Below, one piece after another: positions 1 through 5,906 of a stretch of 13,235 bases of DNA. A program made the position numbers and the translations under genes. Origin of the DNA: JBBRHH01 sp038222915 (lineage in GTDB: Bacteria > Planctomycetota > Phycisphaerae > Tepidisphaerales > Tepidisphaeraceae). The notes beneath the pieces were generated by a model. That model had not been told where the DNA came from and did no database searches. It was given only the letters and a program-made list of their open reading frames with translations. The stretch covers positions 1 to 13,235 of the forward strand of contig JBBRHH010000107.1 in assembly GCA_038222915.1 (NCBI GenBank), in the 5' to 3' direction. The number at the start of each line of letters is the position of its first letter. Within the stretch, counting starts at the first letter, position 1.

Positions 1-33
1 ATAGGGGTCCATTCCGGGGAATGGGCTTGGCAT
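1..33 (-). CDS. DUF4058 family protein, N-terminal 11 codons only
   Basis: The minus strand has a start codon at 31-33 and an open frame to the left edge, reading MPSPFPGMDPY. This is the characteristic opening of DUF4058 proteins (established from the family), which are common in Planctomycetota and cyanobacteria and have no assigned function. A good ribosome-binding site (GGAGG, plus-strand 40-44) sits six bases before the ATG, which supports translation from here. The gene lies 33 bases downstream of the CysO-like gene on the same strand and may be the last member of the same transcript. Everything after residue 11 lies outside the window, so only the identity of the N-terminus can be judged. 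Confidence 0.8.
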   Translation of the reverse strand, partial: MPSPFPGMDPY

Positions 34-43
34 GGCGAACCTC

Positions 44-61
44 CGACGCTACGGAGCGTCG
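44..61 (-). other. Intergenic hairpin before the DUF4058 gene
   Basis: A perfect 7-bp inverted repeat (44-50 pairing with 55-61, four-base loop) fills most of the 33-base gap between the CysO-like stop and the DUF4058 start. No T-run follows on the minus strand, so it does not look like an intrinsic terminator. Its distal arm includes the first G of the DUF4058 Shine-Dalgarno sequence, so it could tune translation of that gene; this is inference. Confidence 0.4.
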
Positions 62-66
62 CTGGA

Positions 67-345
67 TTATAGCCCTCCGGCGATGGCCGGAACGATGCTG
101 ATCTCGTCGCCTTCCTTGACCGGCGTTTCCAGATTCTTCAGGTGGCGGATGTCTTCGTCATTCAAATAGACGTTTACGAAGCGATTGAGCAGATTCGGGC
201 CTTTGAAGAGCCGGGTTTCAATGCCGGCGGCCTTTTGCTTCAGATTCTCGAGCACTTCACTGACACTCGCGCCCTCGGCTTCGACGACATCAGCGCCCTG
301 GGTGAAATTTCGGAGTGGCGACGGAATGCGAACTTTGATGGCCAT
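67..345 (-). CDS. CysO-like MoaD/ThiS family sulfur-carrier protein
   Basis: This 92-residue protein has the beta-grasp ubiquitin-like fold expected of MoaD/ThiS sulfur carriers. It most resembles mycobacterial CysO: the N-terminal KVRIPSPLRNFTQGA, the middle LNRFVNVYLNDEDIR (about residues 53-67) and the C-terminal GDEISIVPAIAGG (about 79-91) follow the CysO pattern. CysO carries a C-terminal thiocarboxylate and donates sulfur to a CysM-type cysteine synthase. The unusual point is a leucine after the Gly-Gly, so the diglycine is not exposed as encoded. No cysM-like, JAMM-protease or adenylyltransferase gene is in the window. The gene is 57 bases downstream of the DUF1501 gene on the same strand and may be cotranscribed. 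No clear Shine-Dalgarno sequence precedes the ATG, but the start fits the family length. MoaD and ThiS proper are less likely because of the NVYLNDEDIR segment. Confidence 0.85.
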   Translation of the reverse strand: MAIKVRIPSPLRNFTQGADVVEAEGASVSEVLENLKQKAAGIETRLFKGPNLLNRFVNVYLNDEDIRHLKNLETPVKEGDEISIVPAIAGGL

Positions 346-402
346 AGTGAGTGCCGTTGTAGCGTTAATGGTCGCTGGTGTCGAGAACGCGGCAGGCCTC
401 CT

Positions 403-1878
403 CTACGCCACCACTGCCTTAACGACTTCCCCGGCAACATCCGTGAGCCGGAAATTCCGGCCGTTGTAGCGATAGGTCAACTTCTCATGATCCATTCCCA
501 TGAGATGCAGAATCGTCGCGTGAAGGTCGTTGACGCTGACGCGATTGACGGCCGCCTTGTGACCGATTTCGTCCGTTTCTCCGTAGTGTGCGCCACCCTT
601 CACGCCGCCGCCGGCCATCCAGGTGGTGAACGCGTGCTGATTGTGATCGCGGCCCGGTTTGTCCGACTTCTGCGACACCGGAAGCCGTCCGAATTCACCT
701 GCACAAATAATCAGCGTTGAATCGAGCAATCCGCGCTGCTTCAAATCGCTTATCAGGCCGGCAATCGGAATATCGGTTTCCATTGCGAACTGCCGGTGAT
801 TTCCCGCGATGTCCATGTGGCCATCCCAGGACAACTGATTATCCATCCCACCCGAAAAAATCTGCACAAACCGCACGCCACGCTCGACCATCCGCCGGGC
901 CATGAGGCACTGCTTGGCGAAGTGCGTGCACTTTGGATTGTCCAGCCCGTACAGCTTCTTCATGTCGTCCGGTTCATGGGCAACATCGAGCGCCTCGGGC
1001 GCGGCCATCTGCATCCGATAAGCCAGTTCGAAACTCTCGATCCGCGCCGCCAGATCGGCCTCGTGCGGATTCTTATCCTGATAGTGGTGGTTCAACCTGT
1101 TAACCAGATCAAGCTGCGCCCGCTGTTGCCCATCGTCCATCTCGGATGGGCGCTGGAGGTTGTTGATCGGCTGGCCCTGACCGTTGAGGGCTGTACCCTG
1201 ATACACGCCCGGCAGAAAGCCTGAGCCCCAATTTTGGGCGTGTCCCTTGGGCAACCCCCGGCCAAGCGTATCGTACATCACGACGAAACCCGGCAGATTC
1301 TGATTCTCGGTGCCCAGCCCATAAGTCACCCATGCACCCACGCACGGAAAACCCATGCGATTCATTCCTGTATTGATCTGGAACAACGCCGGCGAGTGGT
1401 TGTTGGTCTGCGTGTAGCAGGAATGAATGAACGCCATGTCATCGACATGGTTGGAAATATTGGGAAAGATTTCCGACGCCCACGTCCCCGACTGGCCATG
1501 CTGGGCAAACTTGAAAGGCGACTTCATCAGCGGGCCAACCTGGTCGGGAAAGAAGCCCGTCTTCTTGTCGAAGCCCGCCAGTTCATGGCCGTCATGCTTT
1601 TCGAGCGCCGGTTTGTAGTCCCACGTATCCACTTGCGACGGGCCGCCGTTCATGAACAGCCAGATGACCGACTTGGCCTTCGCTGGAAAATGAGAATGCC
1701 GCGGAGCGAGCGGGTTCAGTATCGCGGACGGCTGCGTGGTCGAATCGGCCGCCAGCAATCCTTTTTCATTCATTAATCCAGCAAGCGCAACCAGGCCGAA
1801 ACCGCCCCCGGTTCGACGGAGAAAATCGCGGCGGGAAGGAACTGGCGTAGCAAACAGGTGAGGATGCATAAATATCAC
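403..1878 (-). CDS. DUF1501 family protein with Tat signal
   Basis: This 491-residue protein begins with a twin-arginine signal (SRRDFL at 15-20, then a hydrophobic stretch to about residue 44), so it is probably exported folded by the Tat system. The rest is DUF1501, related to the alkaline phosphatase/sulfatase superfamily: NGGPSQVDTWD at 77-87, GEFGR at 394-398, a GRDHNQHAF segment at 409-417 that supplies likely metal-binding Asp and His residues, and DLHATILHLMG at 451-461. Its substrate is unknown. The first codon is GTG at 1878, overlapping the TGA of the upstream gene as GTGA; an in-frame ATG at 1869 is an alternative that shortens the protein by three residues and leaves a five-base gap. 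Neither start has a clear ribosome-binding site, which fits translational coupling. DUF1501 genes are very often next to PSCyt1/DUF1549/DUF1553 genes in Planctomycetota, as here. The family assignment is firm and the activity is unknown. Confidence 0.93.
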   Translation of the reverse strand: MIFMHPHLFATPVPSRRDFLRRTGGGFGLVALAGLMNEKGLLAADSTTQPSAILNPLAPRHSHFPAKAKSVIWLFMNGGPSQVDTWDYKPALEKHDGHELAGFDKKTGFFPDQVGPLMKSPFKFAQHGQSGTWASEIFPNISNHVDDMAFIHSCYTQTNNHSPALFQINTGMNRMGFPCVGAWVTYGLGTENQNLPGFVVMYDTLGRGLPKGHAQNWGSGFLPGVYQGTALNGQGQPINNLQRPSEMDDGQQRAQLDLVNRLNHHYQDKNPHEADLAARIESFELAYRMQMAAPEALDVAHEPDDMKKLYGLDNPKCTHFAKQCLMARRMVERGVRFVQIFSGGMDNQLSWDGHMDIAGNHRQFAMETDIPIAGLISDLKQRGLLDSTLIICAGEFGRLPVSQKSDKPGRDHNQHAFTTWMAGGGVKGGAHYGETDEIGHKAAVNRVSVNDLHATILHLMGMDHEKLTYRYNGRNFRLTDVAGEVVKAVVA

Positions 1879-4800
1879 TCGACAAAGACAAACTCGTTCA
1901 AACTCATGAGCGCCTGCGTAAATTCTTCCAGAGCCAGGCCCATCGGGTCGGCGGTGTTGCGGGCCTTGTATACCCCCTCCTGCTCGTTGACGAACTGCAC
2001 ACTGTCCTTCAGTTCCTGTGGATCAGGGCCGCGACCCAGCGCGATCGCATAGGCATGTTGCACGGCTCCTTCAACGGATTTCTGCGCCTCTGGCGTTAGT
2101 CGCTTCGCGAAAGCTTTCGCATAGTCGCGCACATGACTGTTGTTCATCATTGCCAGCGCCTGAGGTGCGATGGTCGTTGATGATCGAGCTCCCAACCCGC
2201 CCAATGCATTGGGTGCATCGAAGAGCATCATCATGGGAACCAGTTGACTTCGCTTCACAAAGAAATAAATACTCCGGCGGCGCATACCCTCGTCCAGTGT
2301 GCCCGGGCCGTACATCGTTTCATCGAGAAGCCCACTCACCGACAGCAGGGAATCCCGTAACGGCTCGGCCTCCAACCGGTGGTGGTCCCGCCGCCAGAGC
2401 AATAAGTTCTCCGGATCGGCTGCCCCACGCGCTTCATCATAGTCGCCGTTTTCCATGTAGACGGAGCTTGCCATCATCAGTTTGTGCAGCGGCTTAAGGC
2501 GCCAACCATTGCGAATCAGCTCCTGCGCCAGAAAATCCAGAAGTTCGGGATGCGTAGGCCTCTCGCCCTGTGCGCCAAAATCGTTTGGCGTACTCACCAA
2601 CCCCCTGCCCATGTGGTGTTGCCAGAGCCGGTTCACAATCACCCGCGCGAGCAGACGCCCGGCACCGCCGTCGACATCCGTGATCCAGTTCGACAGCGAT
2701 CGACGACGGTAAGACACATGCGAGCCGGCCGGCGGTTCCACCTGCCAGCGTTTTTCCTCACCGGCCGCCGGCATCAACACGGTCATGAAACTTTGTGTCG
2801 CCTCGCCGTCCTTCTGATTGACGTCGCCGCGCTTGAGGAAATAGGACTTCTCAAAGAAGTCAGCCCCCTGGGTCCGAAGCCGCAACGCCGGAACGCCCTC
2901 GCTGCAGACAAGCATCTTCGCAAGCTTCGGACGCGGCGCATTCTTCAGATCATCCTCTTCGGCCTTCTTCAACTCCTGCCACCGCGGATCACTCGTGCGA
3001 TACCACTGCGAAAGAGCCGCACGATCTTCGTCCGACCGTTCAGTCGCTTTGCGCCCGAGCGCCAGATTCAACCGCCCGACCAGCTTCGCTTCCGCGCGAT
3101 CGGCAGCCAACTTCGGCGGACCTTCCGCACTGCTGATCGCCAACCGCAGCCGCCCGATATTGTGCCCGGTGTTATTCTCAAACTTGAGCGTAAATGTCAG
3201 CACCGTACCCGCCTCGTTCGCGAGCGACGTGTCCAGCTCAAACGTCGCCGCGTGATCCTTGCCGAACTGCGGATCAATCGCCCAGGCCGATTTCTTATCG
3301 TCGTCAATCGCGGCAGCGATCGGCAGATGCAACTGCTCAAACGTCGCCTTGGGCCGCACCAACTTGACTGCCATCGCCTTGGCCGCGGCATCCGTCGCAG
3401 TAACGCGGAAATCCGTCAACGCAAAATTACCGTTCGACGCACGGCCCGGCCCACCCTTCACCATCGACGGATCAGCGATCGCCTCCAGCCGGATCGCCCG
3501 AATCGCCTTCACGTCGCTCTTCGCAACAAACGTATACGTGTCGAAGTCCGCGTTTTTCCCCAACGCCAGATAGGAGCCATCCCCCTGCCGCACAAATGTC
3601 GTCCCGCCGGCCGACTTGATCGTGTCGGCCTCCAGCACCAGCCATTGCGGCTTGATCTCCGCTGGCGCGGTCTTCAGCCATTGCTCCACCCGCGCAGGCA
3701 ATTCTTCCTTCTCAAACTTCAAAACCGCGTCAACCAGCGGCCGATGCTTCGCATCAAACGCCACCTTCAACTTCGCGTTCTCTTCCGAATTGGTATCGAT
3801 TTCCATCTCACTCCGCACAGTCGTGGTGAATGTTGAGAGAAATCGGTAATAGTCCTTCTGAGGAATGGGATCGAACTTGTGGTCGTGGCATCGCGCACAG
3901 CCGATGGTCATTCCCAACATCGACGTTCCAACTGTGCTGGCGATGTCATCCAGTTCGTCGTAACGCTCTTTTTCCACCTGATTGGCTGTGATTTGGGTCG
4001 CATGCGTCCCGGCCGCCAGAAACCCGGTCGCCATCATCGCCATGGGGTTGTTGGGCTCATATTCATCGCCGGCCAGTTGCCACTTCACGAACTGGTCGTA
4101 CGGCATGTCTTGATTCAAGGCCCGAATCACAAAGTCACGGTAGTGATAAGCCGTCGGCCGATCATCGTCTTGTTCGTAACCATGCGATTCGGCAAACCGC
4201 GCCAGATCAAGCCAATGCCTTCCCCAACGCTCCCCATAGTGAGGATTGTCCAGCAGCCGCTCCACAAGCTTCTCCCACGCGTCCGGCGACGCATCTGCGA
4301 CAAACGCATCCACTTCTTCCGGCGTTGGCGGCAAACCAATCAGATCAAAATAAGCCCGTCGGATCAGTTTTCGCTTTTCCGCTGCAGTATTGGGCGATAT
4401 GCCTTTGGCTTCGAGTTTTGCCAAGACAAAGTGATCCACATCCGTGCGGCACCACGCAGCGTTCTTCACCGCAGGCACGGTTGGTTTGGCAAGCGGCTTG
4501 AACGACCAGAACTGCCGATCCTCCGCTGTCACAGTCGCGTGTCCTTTTGCGACAGCAGGTTTGTTGATCAGCGGTTTATCATACGGCGCGCCAGCGTCAA
4601 TCCACGAAGCGATCCAGGCGATCTCTTCCTCCGCCAACTTCGGCGATTTCGACGGCATGTGCGGGTCTTCGGAAAAGCTGATCAGCTTATAAAGCTTGCT
4701 GTTCTTCGCATCGCCGGGCACGACGTTGACGCCTTCCTCACCCGGATGCAAAAGCCCCTGCCGTGTCGTGAGATCAAATTCACCCTTGGTCTTCTCCCCG

Positions 4801-4985
4801 CCGTGACACTTGACGCAGTTGGTTTCCAGAATACCGCGAACGTGTTGTGTAAATAAAAGTGTGCCGGCACCACCGGTGGGACGCGTGGTGACTTGCGCGG
4901 GCTCGCCATGTGCAAGCCAGCCGCCCATGCCCAGCGCAATTGCTACGCCCGTGACGCAGGCTCGAAACAGTGAATACGACTTCAT
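1875..4985 (-). CDS. PSCyt1-DUF1549-DUF1553 (PSD1) haem-binding domain protein
   Basis: This 1036-residue secreted protein is full length for its family. A signal peptide covers about residues 1-28. A planctomycete cytochrome c domain (PSCyt1) follows, with CVKCH at 57-61 and a possible axial methionine in HMPSK (M110). DUF1549 (PSCyt2) spans about 160-390, with RRAYFDLIGLPPTPEEVD near 209-226, the GERWGRHWLDLARFAESHG segment near 251-269, and a second haem-type site CARCHDHKFDPI at 363-374. Residues about 400-760 include a beta-rich stretch with the GGPGRASNGNFAL motif (511-523), perhaps galactose-binding-like. DUF1553 (PSD1) covers about 775-1036, with RLLARVIVNRLWQHHMGRGL at 777-796. The catalytic role is unproven; the haem sites suggest periplasmic electron transfer, and in Planctomycetota such genes often accompany polysaccharide or sulfatase loci. 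It is the first gene of the minus-strand cluster; a weak TAGGAT (4995-5000) precedes the ATG at a long spacing. Confidence 0.95.
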   Translation of the reverse strand: MKSYSLFRACVTGVAIALGMGGWLAHGEPAQVTTRPTGGAGTLLFTQHVRGILETNCVKCHGGEKTKGEFDLTTRQGLLHPGEEGVNVVPGDAKNSKLYKLISFSEDPHMPSKSPKLAEEEIAWIASWIDAGAPYDKPLINKPAVAKGHATVTAEDRQFWSFKPLAKPTVPAVKNAAWCRTDVDHFVLAKLEAKGISPNTAAEKRKLIRRAYFDLIGLPPTPEEVDAFVADASPDAWEKLVERLLDNPHYGERWGRHWLDLARFAESHGYEQDDDRPTAYHYRDFVIRALNQDMPYDQFVKWQLAGDEYEPNNPMAMMATGFLAAGTHATQITANQVEKERYDELDDIASTVGTSMLGMTIGCARCHDHKFDPIPQKDYYRFLSTFTTTVRSEMEIDTNSEENAKLKVAFDAKHRPLVDAVLKFEKEELPARVEQWLKTAPAEIKPQWLVLEADTIKSAGGTTFVRQGDGSYLALGKNADFDTYTFVAKSDVKAIRAIRLEAIADPSMVKGGPGRASNGNFALTDFRVTATDAAAKAMAVKLVRPKATFEQLHLPIAAAIDDDKKSAWAIDPQFGKDHAATFELDTSLANEAGTVLTFTLKFENNTGHNIGRLRLAISSAEGPPKLAADRAEAKLVGRLNLALGRKATERSDEDRAALSQWYRTSDPRWQELKKAEEDDLKNAPRPKLAKMLVCSEGVPALRLRTQGADFFEKSYFLKRGDVNQKDGEATQSFMTVLMPAAGEEKRWQVEPPAGSHVSYRRRSLSNWITDVDGGAGRLLARVIVNRLWQHHMGRGLVSTPNDFGAQGERPTHPELLDFLAQELIRNGWRLKPLHKLMMASSVYMENGDYDEARGAADPENLLLWRRDHHRLEAEPLRDSLLSVSGLLDETMYGPGTLDEGMRRRSIYFFVKRSQLVPMMMLFDAPNALGGLGARSSTTIAPQALAMMNNSHVRDYAKAFAKRLTPEAQKSVEGAVQHAYAIALGRGPDPQELKDSVQFVNEQEGVYKARNTADPMGLALEEFTQALMSLNEFVFVE

Positions 4986-5160
4986 CGATTCAATATCCTA
5001 TCGTTCCAACGACCGCCCGAGAGGTTTCTAATCCCATTCTAATACATGCGGAGAGCGAACGTGTGGATGCAGCGATGCGCTTTGATTCGGCAAATCTTAA
5101 TTGACAAATGCGGCGGCCATCGACGACGATTGACCTGCACAAGATTTCGCGAGAGGACAC
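4986..5160. promoter_or_regulatory. Divergent intergenic region
   Basis: This 175-base spacer separates two divergently transcribed genes, so promoters for both should lie here. On the plus strand TTGACA occurs at 5101-5106, but the best -10 candidate (GACGAT at 5125-5130) is poor, so I do not assign a promoter firmly. On the minus strand TAGAAT (within 5038-5043) resembles a -10 box but lacks a matching -35. A direct repeat is annotated separately. Confidence 0.45.
5026..5043. repeat. Direct repeat TTCTAAT x2, 11-bp period
   Basis: TTCTAAT occurs at 5026-5032 and again at 5037-5043, separated by four bases, so the copies lie about one helical turn apart on the same DNA face. That arrangement suits a tandem binding site for a dimeric regulator in the divergent promoter region. 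The repeat is short and could be chance. Confidence 0.35.
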
Positions 5161-5661
5161 ATGGATCGCTTCATTCAAACCGCGGCAGCCTTATTCGTTA
5201 TCCTGACATCCTGGGGATGGGCGGCTGCAAAGGACGCCGCTTCACCCACAACCGGGCCGTCCGATCAGGCAGCCATGGAGAAGCGTTTTGAGCAGACGAT
5301 GACCGGTGTGACGATGGTTGGGTATTTCACAATTACGGGCCAAAAGGACGCGCCAAAGGAAGATAGTTATGTTATTTCCAAGGCGGTCAAGGGGGCTGGG
5401 GACAACTGGACCCTCACGGCGAAGATTGGCGAAAAAGGCAACATTGAACTACCAATCTCGGTTCCCGTAAAGTGGGCCGGCGACACGCCGGTCATCAGTG
5501 TGACTGATCTTGGATTGCCGGGCTTGGGCAGCTATACCGCCCGGGTAGTTATCTACAAGGACCAATATTCCGGTGTCTGGAGCGCCGCCAACCACGGGGG
5601 CTTTATGTGGGGGCGGTTGGTCCACGAACGTGCGGGCGCAACCACCGCCCCGTCGCCCTGA
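5161..5661 (+). CDS. Small secreted protein of unknown function
   Basis: This 166-residue protein has a clear N-terminal signal peptide (positively charged start, hydrophobic core to about residue 19, Ala-rich end near 21-23), so the mature protein is probably periplasmic or surface-associated. A low-complexity linker (Ser/Pro/Thr) precedes a compact domain from about 40 to 157. Within it the strand-like FEQTMTGVTMVGYFTITG (43-60) and the C-terminal YSGVWSAANHGGFMWGRL (136-153) stand out; they look like conserved parts of a beta-rich fold. I recall similar His-Gly-Gly endings in planctomycete hypothetical proteins, but cannot name a family. A good Shine-Dalgarno sequence (GAGAGG at 5151-5156, four bases before ATG) fixes the start. 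The gene stands alone, divergent from the PSCyt1/DUF1553 gene and 245 bases upstream of the LEPR gene. Function is unknown. Confidence 0.85.
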   Translation: MDRFIQTAAALFVILTSWGWAAAKDAASPTTGPSDQAAMEKRFEQTMTGVTMVGYFTITGQKDAPKEDSYVISKAVKGAGDNWTLTAKIGEKGNIELPISVPVKWAGDTPVISVTDLGLPGLGSYTARVVIYKDQYSGVWSAANHGGFMWGRLVHERAGATTAPSP

Positions 5662-5770
5662 TCGCAGCGTTAAATTAATCCATTCCAATCCGCAACTCGC
5701 TGCAAATATGCCATCCGTGAATTTGCGCAATTGTCTCTGCGCCCACATCTAAGGTGATTTTCTCGATCAA

Positions 5771-5810
5771 CGGTCCCTCCGAAGCGGGCGATGAGCATCG
5801 TGGAGGGCCG
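5771..5810 (+). promoter_or_regulatory. Strong hairpin in the leader of the LEPR gene
   Basis: CGG (5771-5773) and CCCTCC (5775-5780) pair with GGAGGG (5802-5807) and CCG (5808-5810), with a single T bulge at 5774. An inner stem CGAT/ATCG (5789-5792 with 5797-5800, GAGC loop) caps it across an asymmetric internal loop (5781-5787). No T-run follows, so it is not a simple terminator. It lies about 97 bases before the LEPR start codon and is a candidate structured leader RNA. No known riboswitch class was recognised. Confidence 0.45.
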
Positions 5811-5849
5811 AGTCTGTTCACCGGCCCCAACGATTGATCATTTGTCTTG

Positions 5850-5879
5850 CACGCCATTGCCTGCCCAAGGGGCGGCGTG
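5850..5879 (+). promoter_or_regulatory. Second leader hairpin upstream of the LEPR gene
   Basis: CACGCC (5850-5855) pairs with GGCGTG (5874-5879). The interior also contains GCC/GGC and GCCC/GGGC complementarity that could form an alternative stem. It lies 11 bases before the Shine-Dalgarno GGAGG (5892-5896) of the LEPR gene, close enough to affect ribosome access. The role is inference. Confidence 0.4.
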
Positions 5880-5906
5880 TGAGAACCAACTGGAGGCCAC
5901 CAGACC

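Noticed and set aside
142..720. A 192-codon plus-strand frame across the CysO-like and DUF1501 genes
   Set aside because: It is the antisense shadow of two recognisable genes and spans the gap between them without a domain.
2484..3836. A 450-codon plus-strand frame, and another of 325 codons at 3879-4856, opposite the DUF1549/DUF1553 gene
   Set aside because: Their translations are rich in Arg, His and Pro with no domain, and the minus strand carries a complete family protein with both haem sites.
5101..5130. TTGACA as the -35 box of a promoter for the gene at 5161
   Set aside because: The -35 match is perfect, but the best -10 at a suitable distance matches only 3/6, so it is not annotated as a promoter.
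5664..5703. Inverted repeat GCAGCG/CGCTGC just after the gene ending at 5661, as a terminator
   Set aside because: The loop would be 28 bases and no T-run follows, so it is not a credible intrinsic terminator.
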